From an uncultured Clostridia bacterium (lineage in GTDB: Bacteria; Bacillota; Clostridia; Oscillospirales; Oscillospiraceae), in assembly GCA_937890525.1 (NCBI GenBank), contig CALADI010000050.1, positions 1 through 46,434 of the forward strand: a stretch of 46,434 bases of DNA, written 5' to 3'. Position numbers and translations under genes: made by a program. Of the stretch, positions 16,844 through 25,618 are shown in pieces. Each line of letters begins with the position of its first letter. Positions within the stretch are counted from its first letter, which is position 1. Under the pieces are notes generated by a model. That model had not been told where the DNA came from. It saw nothing but the letters and a program-made list of their open reading frames with translations, and did not search any database.

Positions 16844-18190
16844 TCAGCCAGCTGTGATTTGGCCTTCCTCCACGCCTTCGGTGGATTCGGGCATGAACAG
16901 GATCTTCACCGTTGCCAGCATGATCTTCGCATCCTCCACGATGCTGGGGTGGGCGATGTACATCAGATCCATCTGCAGCTTGTCATAGGGGGTGGTGTTA
17001 TACTTGCCGTACACCTGCGCATACCCCGTCAGACCGGCCTTCGCCTGAAGCCGCAAGGCAAACTCCGGCATCTCCTGCTCGTACTGGGCGGCGATCTCCG
17101 GACGCTCGGGTCTGGGGCCGCACACCGAAAGATCTCCCTTGAGGATGTTGAACAACTGGGGCAATTCGTCCAGCCGCAGCTTGCGGATGATCCGTCCCAC
17201 CGGGGTGATCCGGTCGTCATTGTCTCCGGTGGAAAGACGGGCCACCCCGTCCTTCTCCGCATCCGTCCGCATGGAGCGGAACTTGTAAATGCGGAATTCC
17301 TTGGCATCTTTGGTCAGGCGCACTTGAGAATACAACACCGGTCCCCGGTCATAGGCCTTGATGGCAATGGCCACCACCAGCATCACCGGGCTGAGCACCA
17401 CAAGGGCGGTCAGCGAGATCAGGATATCCGTCAGCCGCTTCAGGAACAGGTACTCCAGCGACGCCCGGTAGCGCACCACCTGCAGCATGGGCATGTGGAA
17501 CATATGTCTATGCCGGGCGCTGCTCATGATCACATCGCCGATCCGGGGGATCACCAAAACCTCGATGCCCCGGGCGATGCAGTACTTCAAAATGATATTG
17601 CGCTCATGGCTATGTACACCGCTGATGAACACGGTCTGCATTCCGCTGAGCTGATCCAGATCCGCAAGGCACTCGTCGATGGGCATCTTGCGCTGGACAT
17701 TGTACTTCTTCTCCAACCCGTACTCCCGGATCAGCCGCCGCAGACCTCTGTAATTGTCATAAACAATGGCGGTGATCTTCGGGGGGAAAGTGCGGAAATA
17801 CCAGTGGTTTGCACCGTACGACCAGCAAATCGCCATCACGGACTGGACGGCCAGCACCAGAACCATAGGCAGAAGATTGGGAAATCTTCTGGTAAGCAGC
17901 CAGATGATAACGAACATCACGCCGTCTGCCACCGTTGCTGCCAAAATCTGGCTGAACGCCATCTCCGAGATCCGATTGAGGGAGATCTCAAAGGCATCGT
18001 AGATCTTTCCGACGATGATAAAAATCATCATAAACAACCCGATGACGATCAGATCTCTGCCTTTGTAGTCCAAGATCGCCACCCGCTTGGCATAGTACAG
18101 ATACCATGCCGCGGTGAAGGCTGCCGCCATCATCACAACACTCAGCAGCCGCACCAGCTTCAACAACAAATCATGATGGGTCTTCTTCAT
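16844..18190 (-). CDS. Initiating sugar-phosphate transferase (polyprenyl glycosylphosphotransferase)
   Basis: A 448-residue membrane enzyme that transfers a sugar-1-phosphate to undecaprenyl phosphate to start each repeat unit. Four N-terminal helices (within residues 10-120) and a CoA-binding-like middle domain precede the C-terminal bacterial sugar transferase domain: YSQVRLTKDAKEFRIYKFRSM, RIIRKLRLDELPQLFNIL, and LSVCGPRPERPE. The architecture is that of WbaP/EpsL-type full-length enzymes. The donor sugar cannot be read from sequence. Base composition is high-GC, unlike the variable genes downstream. Confidence 0.92.
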   Translation of the reverse strand: MKKTHHDLLLKLVRLLSVVMMAAAFTAAWYLYYAKRVAILDYKGRDLIVIGLFMMIFIIVGKIYDAFEISLNRISEMAFSQILAATVADGVMFVIIWLLTRRFPNLLPMVLVLAVQSVMAICWSYGANHWYFRTFPPKITAIVYDNYRGLRRLIREYGLEKKYNVQRKMPIDECLADLDQLSGMQTVFISGVHSHERNIILKYCIARGIEVLVIPRIGDVIMSSARHRHMFHMPMLQVVRYRASLEYLFLKRLTDILISLTALVVLSPVMLVVAIAIKAYDRGPVLYSQVRLTKDAKEFRIYKFRSMRTDAEKDGVARLSTGDNDDRITPVGRIIRKLRLDELPQLFNILKGDLSVCGPRPERPEIAAQYEQEMPEFALRLQAKAGLTGYAQVYGKYNTTPYDKLQMDLMYIAHPSIVEDAKIMLATVKILFMPESTEGVEEGQITAG

Positions 18191-18234
18191 GGTATTGCCT
18201 CACCTCTCCTGTCCGTCTTGGGCGCAGCGGACAG

Positions 18235-19260
18235 TCATTTCGCCTTCTGCTGGTAAAACAGAGACATGACCGTGCGCTCAAGCGCCGCTTCGTCTACATA
18301 AAACTCCATAAATTCCTCCCCTTTCACCGCCTTGCCGTCAATGGTGGTGATGGGGGCAAAGGTGATCTCCGCCAAGTCCGTGCTCAGATGTTCCATCTGG
18401 GTGACCGTCAGATCCGACTGGACATACTGGGAGATCTCCAAAAACTCTTTTGCGGTAATGGGCTGCCCTGCCGCAGACCGCTGACGCATCTTTTCCAGCA
18501 GCGCAGACACATACTGCCGCTGGCGCTCCATTCTGTGCAGATTGGAGCTGTCCTCCAAGCCGCCTCTGGCACGGACATAGGTAAGGGCTTGATCTCCGGT
18601 GAGCCGTACCCGCTCGCCTTTGACCAACTCCGGATCCACCGCCGTAAGGTCGTCCATCACCTCTACCTGTATACCGCCCAGCATATCGTTGAGCTTAGCC
18701 ACTGCGTCCATGGTCATGGTCACATAATGATCGATGTACACACCCTTCAGCAGATCCGAGACTGCTTCCACCGTGTTCAGACAGCTATCCGATCCGCCGC
18801 TGCCAAAGGTATGCGCCAGAGCAAGCTGCCCTGTGAACGTACCTGCCACACCGCCGCCGATGCCCAGCCGACGGATCTCGGTCATGGTATCCCGGTTCAG
18901 GTGCAGGATATCGCACCGCTGCCGGTCATGATCCAGCACCAGAAGCATCAAAAAGTCCGACTGCTGATCGTTGAGGTAGCCTTGAGAGGTCTCCTGCGCC
19001 TGGTATTTATCCAGACCCACGATCAAGATGTTCTCAATGTGCCGCTTGGGGACATAGGTCAGGTCTTGATAGGTGATCTGCCCGGGGACAGTTTGATCCG
19101 TCGATTCCTCAGGTAGCAAAACGGTCTGCCGCTCCCATCGGTTCAGGAGCAGCAGACCGCCAACAATCATCAGGCAAACTCCGACAAGCAGCAGGGCGGT
19201 CCTTTGGTTTCTCTTGCGTTCCCGCTTGCTTTTGGGGGTATTTCTGTGGTTCGCCTTCAT
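18235..19260 (-). CDS. LytR-CpsA-Psr (LCP) family ligase
   Basis: A 341-residue single-pass membrane protein: a basic N-terminus, one helix (about residues 24-42), then an extracellular LCP domain with NILIVGLDKYQ, HLNRDTMTEI (catalytic Arg/Asp region), and VRARGGLEDSSNLHRMERQRQYV. LCP proteins move undecaprenyl-linked polymers (teichoic acid, capsule) onto peptidoglycan, so this is the likely wall-attachment enzyme for this polysaccharide. The 5-base gap to the upstream surface-protein gene places it in the operon. Confidence 0.92.
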   Translation of the reverse strand: MKANHRNTPKSKRERKRNQRTALLLVGVCLMIVGGLLLLNRWERQTVLLPEESTDQTVPGQITYQDLTYVPKRHIENILIVGLDKYQAQETSQGYLNDQQSDFLMLLVLDHDRQRCDILHLNRDTMTEIRRLGIGGGVAGTFTGQLALAHTFGSGGSDSCLNTVEAVSDLLKGVYIDHYVTMTMDAVAKLNDMLGGIQVEVMDDLTAVDPELVKGERVRLTGDQALTYVRARGGLEDSSNLHRMERQRQYVSALLEKMRQRSAAGQPITAKEFLEISQYVQSDLTVTQMEHLSTDLAEITFAPITTIDGKAVKGEEFMEFYVDEAALERTVMSLFYQQKAK

Positions 19261-19265
19261 TTCAC

Positions 19266-20141
19266 TTACTTCGCCACAGATTCCTTCTTCTTATTCTTCT
19301 TGCTGACCAGAAGCAGAACGATCACCACGGCAGCTACGACCACGATGGCAACGATCATGCCGGTGTTGCTGCCGCCCTGTGCAGCGGGAGCCTCGGTAGC
19401 TTCGGGAGCCTCAGTCACTTCGGGAGCCTCGGTCACTTCCGCAGCATCGGTGGCTTCGGTAGCAGGAGTAGTCTCGGCGGGCTCAGTGGTCTGAGTCTGA
19501 CCGGCTGCGCCGTATTCCTTAGCATTGACCACGAAAGCCACGGGGGACAGGCTGTCAAAGGTAACAGTCACATCGCCGTTGTCCTGACGCACCACCTTGT
19601 CGGCGGGGATGGTCTCCCACTTGTCGCCCTCAAAGTTGTGCAGCACCAGCAGGGTCTCGCCTTCCTTCAGCCCCAGCTGGAAGGTCAGGGTGATGGAATT
19701 GCCGGACTCCTTCAGAACCGCCATCATCTCCTCAGAGAGGGACACATCCACCAGATCCCGAACCACCAGATCCTCTACCTTGGCATCGGACTTGACCTGT
19801 GCCAGGACATCGGCGATCTCGGGGGACAGTTCTGCCAAAGACTTGGCTTCGGAGATCTGCTTGAAGGCATTCTCCAGCATCTCCTTCACCTCGGGAGCGG
19901 CCTTGGAAGCCTCTGCCATAGGAGTCACCACCAGATCCGCCACGGGGACGCCGGCAACTTCCTTGCCGTCCTTGTCATTGATGACGGCAACAACCTGCTC
20001 GCCCTTGCTGTCGGTGACGGTGGAGACGCCGGGGGCGCCCTTCTGCTCCACGCTGGGGGTAAACTGCTCTGCGAATGCGGGCAGCGCCAGCATCATCACA
20101 GCCAGTACCGCTGCAAAAACTCGGGTCATGTTCTTTTTCAT
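19266..20141 (-). CDS. Membrane-anchored surface protein with TEAPE repeats
   Basis: A 291-residue protein I do not recognise. It has a Sec signal peptide (cleavage near AFAEQ, residue 25), an extracellular domain of about 190 residues with beta-rich character (SITLTFQLGLKEGETLLVL, DVTVTFDSLSPVAFVV), a low-complexity Thr/Glu/Ala/Pro stretch with imperfect TEAPE repeats (about residues 210-250), a C-terminal helix and a basic tail KKNKKKE. There is no sorting motif, so it stays in the membrane. An in-frame ATG lies 30 bases upstream at 20171, but the AAAGGAG site serves the ATG at 20139-20141. It sits between the phosphatase and LCP genes of the capsule operon. Confidence 0.8.
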   Translation of the reverse strand: MKKNMTRVFAAVLAVMMLALPAFAEQFTPSVEQKGAPGVSTVTDSKGEQVVAVINDKDGKEVAGVPVADLVVTPMAEASKAAPEVKEMLENAFKQISEAKSLAELSPEIADVLAQVKSDAKVEDLVVRDLVDVSLSEEMMAVLKESGNSITLTFQLGLKEGETLLVLHNFEGDKWETIPADKVVRQDNGDVTVTFDSLSPVAFVVNAKEYGAAGQTQTTEPAETTPATEATDAAEVTEAPEVTEAPEATEAPAAQGGSNTGMIVAIVVVAAVVIVLLLVSKKNKKKESVAK

Positions 20142-20170
20142 ATCAAACACTCCTTTTATTTGGTTTCCCA

Positions 20171-20833
20171 TTAAAAAATATCATGTAGCGTATCGCGGTC
20201 GAAATCGACATACCGATACGCGGCATTTAAGTTTGGCGGACGATCATCCATATTGTGGCAGTCAGAGCCAAAGAACTGGATCATACCGTCTCGCATCATC
20301 GAGCGGATCTTCCTGCGTTTGCCCCAGCTTCGGAATGCCGAAGCGCTGGCCTGCATCAGCACGCCGTTTTCGGCAAAGGTGCGCCACACCTCCTCATGCT
20401 GCATGGGCAGATACCGCTCCACATGGGCCAGCACCACCTGCATCCCCTGCCGGTCATTCACTTCCAGCACCTCGGACACCGTTCTGCTGGGCCACCGGGA
20501 AAAGGGCATCTCCAACAGCAGCAGCGGCGTTCCCTCCACCCGGAGCGCATCCAATGACTCCGCCCGGCTCATGCCCTCGAAATACTGGACTTCTGCCCCA
20601 AGGCGAAGCTGGGGAAATTCCGGTCGGACCACCTGCATCAGTCTCTGATACGCGGCGCTGCGCCGGGCAAGGAACTGCCGAGGGCTATTCTCCGTGGCAT
20701 AGAAATGGGGGGTCAGCACCACCAGATCCACGCCCTGCCGGGCTTCCTCCGCCAGCATGGCAGCACTTTCGGCTGGGTCTGCGCTTCCGTCGTCCATCCC
20801 CGGCAAAATGTGGGTATGAAAATCGACGATCAT
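20171..20833 (-). CDS. CpsB/CapC-type PHP-family tyrosine phosphatase
   Basis: A 220-residue manganese-dependent phosphatase of the PHP fold that dephosphorylates the BY-kinase of capsule assembly. Metal ligands are in VDFHTHILPGMDDGS at the start, VVLTPHFYATENSP near residue 45, LAHVERY near 135 and GSDCHN near 190. Length matches the family. Its start overlaps the stop of the kinase gene by 4 bp. Confidence 0.92.
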   Translation of the reverse strand: MIVDFHTHILPGMDDGSADPAESAAMLAEEARQGVDLVVLTPHFYATENSPRQFLARRSAAYQRLMQVVRPEFPQLRLGAEVQYFEGMSRAESLDALRVEGTPLLLLEMPFSRWPSRTVSEVLEVNDRQGMQVVLAHVERYLPMQHEEVWRTFAENGVLMQASASAFRSWGKRRKIRSMMRDGMIQFFGSDCHNMDDRPPNLNAAYRYVDFDRDTLHDIF

Positions 20834-21567
20834 TTCTTCTTCGCTTTCCCGCCGTAGTCGGCATAATCGCTGCCGTAGCGCTTGTAATTCTTCTTGTGGA
20901 CATTGGATCCGGTCATCACGAAGCCCAGGATCTTGGTCTCGGCAAAGCGCAGCTTACGCACCACCTCAGCCAGACTTGCCCGGTCGCAGAAGTCCTGCCG
21001 GACCACCACCACCATGCCGCTGATCATCTTGGATACGATCAAGGCATCGGAAACCACATTCACCGGGGGCAGATCCACCACGATCACATCAAAACTCTTC
21101 GCCAGAGAATTCACCACGATCTTCATCTGCTTGGAACTGAGCAGCTCCGCCGGGTTGGGCGGGGTGTCACCTGCCACGATCACCGCCAGATTCTCCATCA
21201 GACCGGAAGCCTGAAGCACCTCAGATCCCTTACACTGCCCCGCCAGCAGATTGCTGATGCCGGGTTTGGAAGCAATATGCAGCCGCTTGGCGATGTTGGG
21301 CAGGCGCAGATCCGCCTCCAGCAGCAGCACCCGCTGCCCCGTCTGGGCCATGGAATAGGCCATATTGATGGCGGTGGTGCTTTTGCCCTCGCCCCGCATG
21401 GCGCTGGTGACACCGATGATCTGGCAGCCGGACTCGTCGGGCAGGCTGAACATCAAGTTGGTGCGCAGCAGCTTGTAGGCTTCCGACGCCGCAAAGGACA
21501 GTCCGTCGCCGATCATCCGCCGCTGATCCTCTGCTTTATATAGATTGGGATTGTTTTTCTTTGCCAT
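20830..21567 (-). CDS. CpsD/CapB-type bacterial tyrosine kinase
   Basis: A 245-residue BY-kinase that autophosphorylates a C-terminal Tyr cluster and controls polymer length and export. Visible motifs are Walker A AMRGEGKSTTA, Walker A' LLLEADLR, Walker B VIVVDLPPV, and a terminal cluster YKRYGSDYADYGG with four tyrosines. The kinase lacks the membrane part, which is supplied by the CpsC-like protein upstream, the usual Firmicutes arrangement. A GTG start at 21582 is possible, but the GAGGAAGG site is placed for the ATG at 21565-21567. Confidence 0.93.
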   Translation of the reverse strand: MAKKNNPNLYKAEDQRRMIGDGLSFAASEAYKLLRTNLMFSLPDESGCQIIGVTSAMRGEGKSTTAINMAYSMAQTGQRVLLLEADLRLPNIAKRLHIASKPGISNLLAGQCKGSEVLQASGLMENLAVIVAGDTPPNPAELLSSKQMKIVVNSLAKSFDVIVVDLPPVNVVSDALIVSKMISGMVVVVRQDFCDRASLAEVVRKLRFAETKILGFVMTGSNVHKKNYKRYGSDYADYGGKAKKK

Positions 21568-21578
21568 GATACCCTTCC

Positions 21579-22307
21579 TCACTGCTTGTAGTAGCCGCTG
21601 CGCTTATCCGCCGCCATCAGATCCGGCACCACGGCCAGAACCGGAATGTCGTAGGTCTGCAGCAGGTAATCCGGGTCGTGGATCAGCGTATCCCGCAGCT
21701 CAGCGATGACGATGATGCCGCACATCAGCACCACACCCAGCAGAATGCCCATGGCAGTATTCTTGGTCAGACTGGGGGAGGACTTGTGGGCAGGCACCAC
21801 GGCGGTATCCACGATCCGCACGGAGCTGCCGTCCACGATGGATGCGATCTTACCGGGCAGAACTCTGCCGATGGTATTGGCGATCAGCTCCGCCTCGGTG
21901 GGGCTGGGGCTGGTGACCTCGATATAGAAGATCTCCGTGGAGTTCACCGACGCGGCGGAGATCATGTTCACCAGTTCCTCATAGGTATAGTTCAGTCCCG
22001 CCTGCTGGATGACTTCTTCCAGCGTGGTGCGGGTCTTGAGGATGACGCTGTAAGTATCCACAAGGCTCTGGGCGGCGGTCAGCTCGCCCTGACTGATGCT
22101 GAGTTTGGCATCCCCCACAGAAATGGCGCTGTTGTTGACATACAGCAGGGTGCGGGACTTGTAAAGGGGCTGGACCATGAACACCGTGTAAGCAAGGGCG
22201 CAGCCGCCAAAGATCACCGCCGCCAGCACGATGGCCCACGCCTTGCGCCACAGGGCGCCCAGCAGCCGCAGCAGGTCGATCTCCATATAATCGTCTTTCT
22301 TTTCCAT
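21579..22307 (-). CDS. CpsC/CapA-type chain-length determinant (Wzz-like kinase adaptor)
   Basis: A 242-residue Wzz/CpsC-family membrane protein with two helices (about residues 20-42 and 180-200) around an extracellular domain. It activates the CpsD kinase and sets polymer length. Landmarks are YMEIDLLRLLGALWRKAW at the start and the Pro-rich VPAHKSSPSLTKN before the second helix. The open frame extends upstream to 22439 without a ribosome site; the ATG at 22305-22307 has AGAGGA 12 bases upstream and gives the expected N-terminus. First gene of the capsule operon. Confidence 0.9.
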   Translation of the reverse strand: MEKKDDYMEIDLLRLLGALWRKAWAIVLAAVIFGGCALAYTVFMVQPLYKSRTLLYVNNSAISVGDAKLSISQGELTAAQSLVDTYSVILKTRTTLEEVIQQAGLNYTYEELVNMISAASVNSTEIFYIEVTSPSPTEAELIANTIGRVLPGKIASIVDGSSVRIVDTAVVPAHKSSPSLTKNTAMGILLGVVLMCGIIVIAELRDTLIHDPDYLLQTYDIPVLAVVPDLMAADKRSGYYKQ

Positions 22308-22439
22308 AGCATAAATCCTCTTTTGGGCAGGCGACGGTACACAGCCGCCGGAAGTTGACCGATCAAGGAAAAACACCGGCGGTGCCGAGAAACGCAAAGG
22401 AAAAACTGCGTACTCGTCTTGTGTTAATTCTTTGTTCAA

Positions 22440-22468
22440 ATTTTATCACACAATACCAAATATGGCAA
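22440..22468 (-). promoter_or_regulatory. Probable main promoter of the capsule operon
   Basis: TTGCCA (22463-22468), 17-bp spacer, TAAAAT (22440-22445) on the minus strand. The leader to the first gene is about 125 bases and can form a CCGCCGG/CCGGCGG stem. A second weaker candidate, TTGACA (22555-22560) with AAAATA (22532-22537), lies about 90 bases further upstream. No other gene is visible in the 22308-22579 gap. Confidence 0.65.
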
Positions 22469-22579
22469 GGCGCAAACGGATTTCTCCCCCTTTTTTGTGG
22501 TTTTTCACAAGATATCTTCCTTCAATTCTCCTATTTTCCACAATGTATGGGAAATGTCAAATTCTCGCGAAAAACCAGC

Positions 22580-22623
22580 AAAAAAGCCGCCCGGGAGGCT
22601 CCCATCGGGAGATCCCGGGCGGC
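22580..22623 (-). terminator. Terminator after the FmdE gene
   Basis: A long nested stem (GCCGCCCGGGA / TCCCGGGCGGC with an inner CTCCCGATGGGAG) followed by T6 on the minus strand, ten bases beyond the FmdE stop. It separates the ABC-transporter operon from the capsule promoter. Confidence 0.9.
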
Positions 22624-22633
22624 GTTTGGACGC

Positions 22634-23167
22634 TCACACATTGAAGCGGTCGTAGCTTTCGTAGCAGTCCAGACACAGCTTCTTGTCACCAGCCAAACGG
22701 ATCCAGTTGGCGCCGGTGGACTCCCCGCAGCAGTCGCAGACATAAGAGCTGAACAGCCGGGCTTTTTCCGGCAGAGCAATGGTCACAGGCTTCACCTCGA
22801 ACATCTCCTCGGCGGTGCAGGCATGGTAGTAGCGGAACAGCTCGTCCCGATCCATCTGCCTTGCCGGCTTCTTCAGCACCAGCCGCACGGACTTGCCCGT
22901 GTTCCGGTTGAAGAAGGAATAGGCAGACTTGCCCCGCATATGGAACATCAGATTGCCCTTGCCCACGCTGCATCCAAGGATCACCTGAATGGCATCCACG
23001 CCGCAGGCGTCGTTTTCGCTGATGCAGGCCACCTGCTCGTCATCGGAGAAGGTCAGCTCCAGCAGTTCCATTGCGTACAGCGCCGCCCGATAGCCGATGG
23101 TCAGCCCCGGGCACACATGCCCGTGAAATGCGGCGCACTTTTCCCACAAAACCTTGTTTTCATCCAT
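22634..23167 (-). CDS. FmdE-family metal-binding protein
   Basis: A 177-residue protein of the FmdE family, named after subunit E of molybdenum formylmethanofuran dehydrogenase but widespread as stand-alone proteins of unknown role. The N-terminal domain has FHGHVCPGL (residues 14-22) and SENDACGVDAIQVILGC; the C-terminus carries a zinc-ribbon-like CDCC...CLDC. It is the last gene of a nickel/peptide-type ABC operon, 12 bases after the ATPase gene, which suggests that it handles the imported metal or metal complex. A full formylmethanofuran pathway is not implied. Confidence 0.88.
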   Translation of the reverse strand: MDENKVLWEKCAAFHGHVCPGLTIGYRAALYAMELLELTFSDDEQVACISENDACGVDAIQVILGCSVGKGNLMFHMRGKSAYSFFNRNTGKSVRLVLKKPARQMDRDELFRYYHACTAEEMFEVKPVTIALPEKARLFSSYVCDCCGESTGANWIRLAGDKKLCLDCYESYDRFNV

Positions 23168-23179
23168 AATAATTTCCTC

Positions 23180-24808
23180 CTATTCCAGCACTTTGCTGAG
23201 ATCGTTTTTGATATAGTCCGACGGACGCACCCGGCTCAAGCCATCCCCACTCAGCAGATAGATGCTGTCGGAGATCTTCACGGCGCTGTCCAGATCGTGG
23301 GTGATGACCAGCATACTGAAGCCCCGGCGGTTTTGCAGCGCCTTGAGCATCCGCAGCACATTGGCGCAGCTGGACGGATCCAGCATGGCGGTGGGTTCGT
23401 CGGCGATCAGCAGCTTGGGCTCCATGGTCATGGCTCTTGCCAGACATACCCGCTGCTTCTGCCCCCCGGATAATGTACGGATGGGTTGATCCAGAAACCG
23501 CTGGACCGTGGGGAGCCCCACCTCCTCCAGCGTCTTGACCACCCGCTCCCGGCGCTGGGGCTGCGCCATTTTGTTCAGCAGCAGCGGCTCCTCCACCGCC
23601 TGCGCCACGGTCAGCCGGGGGTTCAATGCCCCTTCGCTGTCCTGAAATACCATCTGCACCCCGCCGATCATCCGGTGCAGCTGTCCAAAATCCGCCTTTT
23701 TCTCCTCAAAGAGCACCTGCCCCTCATATTTTCCATCGTCAAATCCGCTGAGGATCCTTGCCAGCGTGGTCTTGCCCACGCCGCACTTGCCCACCAGCGA
23801 GACGATCTCTCCGCTGTACACGCTGAGGCTGCACCCCTTGAGCACCTGCTGGGAGCCGAAGGACTTGCCGATCTGCTGCCCTTCCAGCAGCTTCACGATG
23901 CCTCCCCGGTGGCAGGCGATCCAGCGGTCGTCGATCCGCCGCAGATCCGGGGGACATTGCCCGCAGACCGCCACGGACTGGGTGCATCTGCCGTAAAAGG
24001 GGCAGCAATTCGTCCCGTAGTCCCGGGCCGGGGGGATGCCCCAGATATCCCGGGCCAGATTCAGGCTGACGCTGGCATGGAGCAGCCCCCGGGTATAGGG
24101 ATGGCGAGGTCTATCCAACACCTGCTGTGTGTCCCCCATCTCCATGAGATGCCCCTCGTAGAGCACCATCATCCGGCTGCTCAGGTCAGCGGCAAGGCGC
24201 ATATCGTGGGTGATGACCAGAAAAGCGATGCGGTGCTGCCGATTCAATTCCCGGATCAAGGTCACGAACTCCCGTGCCGACCGCTGATCCAAAGAACTGG
24301 TAGGCTCGTCCAAGATCACCAGCGCCGGGCGCAGCGCCACGGCACAGGCCAGCAGGAACTTCTGCGCCATGCCCCCGGACAGTTCCGCCGGATACCGGCT
24401 CAGATCCTCCGGCGAAAGCCCTACTTCCTCCATCATCGATGCCATGTATTCCTGCTGCTCCCTGCGGGGGATCCGGCGATCCAAGATCTCCCGCAGATGC
24501 CCCGCAAGATCCATGGTGGGGTTCAGATATTGGGCAGAACTTTGAAACGCAATGGCAAACCGGCTCATCCGAAGCTGCCGCCGCCGGCTCTCGGGCATAG
24601 CCAGCAATTCCTCCCCTTCCAGCAGCACTCTGCCGGAAACATGGGCTTCCTTGGGCAGCAGGCAGGACACCGCCCGGGCAAGGGTGGTCTTTCCGCTGCC
24701 GGATTCCCCGATCACCGCAAGGATCTCCCCGGCATCCAGTTGAAAGGACACGGGGTGAAAGTGGAACTGGGGATATTCCACCGACAAATTTTCAACACTT
24801 AACAGCAT
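23180..24808 (-). CDS. Fused double ATPase of a nickel/peptide-type ABC importer
   Basis: A 542-residue protein holding two complete ABC ATPases in one chain, equivalent to NikD+NikE or DppD+DppF. First domain: Walker A GESGSGKTTLA, signature LSGGMAQKF, Walker B LVILDEPTSSLD, then the oligopeptide-transporter Cys cluster CPFYGRCTQSVAVCGQCPPD near residue 270. Second domain: Walker A GKCGVGKTTLA (Cys in place of the usual Ser), signature LSGGQKQRV, Walker B LLIADEPTAMLD. It is joined by a 6-base gap to the permease gene upstream. Substrate is undetermined; the FmdE neighbour favours a metal or metallophore over peptides. Confidence 0.92.
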   Translation of the reverse strand: MLLSVENLSVEYPQFHFHPVSFQLDAGEILAVIGESGSGKTTLARAVSCLLPKEAHVSGRVLLEGEELLAMPESRRRQLRMSRFAIAFQSSAQYLNPTMDLAGHLREILDRRIPRREQQEYMASMMEEVGLSPEDLSRYPAELSGGMAQKFLLACAVALRPALVILDEPTSSLDQRSAREFVTLIRELNRQHRIAFLVITHDMRLAADLSSRMMVLYEGHLMEMGDTQQVLDRPRHPYTRGLLHASVSLNLARDIWGIPPARDYGTNCCPFYGRCTQSVAVCGQCPPDLRRIDDRWIACHRGGIVKLLEGQQIGKSFGSQQVLKGCSLSVYSGEIVSLVGKCGVGKTTLARILSGFDDGKYEGQVLFEEKKADFGQLHRMIGGVQMVFQDSEGALNPRLTVAQAVEEPLLLNKMAQPQRRERVVKTLEEVGLPTVQRFLDQPIRTLSGGQKQRVCLARAMTMEPKLLIADEPTAMLDPSSCANVLRMLKALQNRRGFSMLVITHDLDSAVKISDSIYLLSGDGLSRVRPSDYIKNDLSKVLE

Positions 24809-24814
24809 AGCATC

Positions 24815-25618
24815 TCACCTCTCCTTCAGCCAGACCGACTCCAGGGCCTTTGCCAGCATCCGCAGGCAAAGGGTGGAGCAGATCAGGGCAAACACCGGCG
24901 GCAGCAGCCACCATTTCCAGAAATCCGTGAAAAAGATCCCCTGAAACCCACGGGCACGGGCGATCATCAGCCCCCAAGACTTTGCCAGAGGATCCGACAA
25001 TCCCAAAAATGCCAGCGACGACTCCTGCACGATGGCGGCGCCGATGACCCCGATGGAATTCACCGTCAGCAGGGGCATCAGGTCGCTGAGCATATGGCGC
25101 ACGATCACATACCAATGGCTGCCCCCGAAGCTGCGAGCCAGCCGGATATAGGGCGCCCCCCGGATGGAGATGGTCTTGGCTCTGAGCTGCTTGGCGATGG
25201 GTGCCCAAGAAAACAGGGCAATGATCCAAATGATGTTCCATGTACTCTGCCCGAAGAACGCACCGATGACGATCATCACCGGAAGCTGGGGGATGGACAG
25301 CAGCACATTGATGAGGAAGCTGACGGTGTGATCCACCCAGCCCCCCAGATAGCCCGCCGTGATGCCCAATCCACCGCCCAGCAGGAAGGTCAGCGCCGCC
25401 GTGGTCAGACCGATCATCATGGAGCGGAAAAAACCCGCCGAGATCTGGGCGTATATGTCGATGCCCAGATTGTCCGTGCCCAGCAGATGGGCGCCGGAGG
25501 GCGGCTCCAGCGAAGCCCCGGAGGGCAGCACCGGGTCACAAGGGGACAAAAATGCGCCATAGAAGAAAAACACCGTCAGCGCCAGAAGCACCGCCAGATG
25601 AAACCATACTTTTTTCAT
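24815..25618 (-). CDS. ABC permease (NikC/DppC family)
   Basis: A 267-residue inner-membrane permease with about six helices. It opens MKKVWFHLAVLLALTVFFFY, followed by the family's LLGTDNLGIDIYAQI and, in the cytoplasmic loop, the EAA-like motif around GAAIVQESSLAFLGLSDP. It pairs with the permease gene upstream, with which it overlaps by 4 bp. Confidence 0.92.
   Translation of the reverse strand: MKKVWFHLAVLLALTVFFFYGAFLSPCDPVLPSGASLEPPSGAHLLGTDNLGIDIYAQISAGFFRSMMIGLTTAALTFLLGGGLGITAGYLGGWVDHTVSFLINVLLSIPQLPVMIVIGAFFGQSTWNIIWIIALFSWAPIAKQLRAKTISIRGAPYIRLARSFGGSHWYVIVRHMLSDLMPLLTVNSIGVIGAAIVQESSLAFLGLSDPLAKSWGLMIARARGFQGIFFTDFWKWWLLPPVFALICSTLCLRMLAKALESVWLKER

Noticed and set aside
19380..19470. 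Short tandem repeats that could suggest a CRISPR or minisatellite
   Set aside because: They encode the in-frame TEAPE repeats of a surface protein; no spacer structure and no cas genes anywhere in the window.
19597..21543. 648-codon plus-strand open frame opposite the capsule regulatory genes
   Set aside because: Antisense shadow of high-GC minus-strand genes with clear domains (surface protein, CpsB, CpsD); its own translation has no domain.
22634..23167. Methanogenesis-type formylmethanofuran dehydrogenase suggested by FmdE
   Set aside because: Only the FmdE family protein is present; no catalytic subunits, and the context is an ABC transporter.
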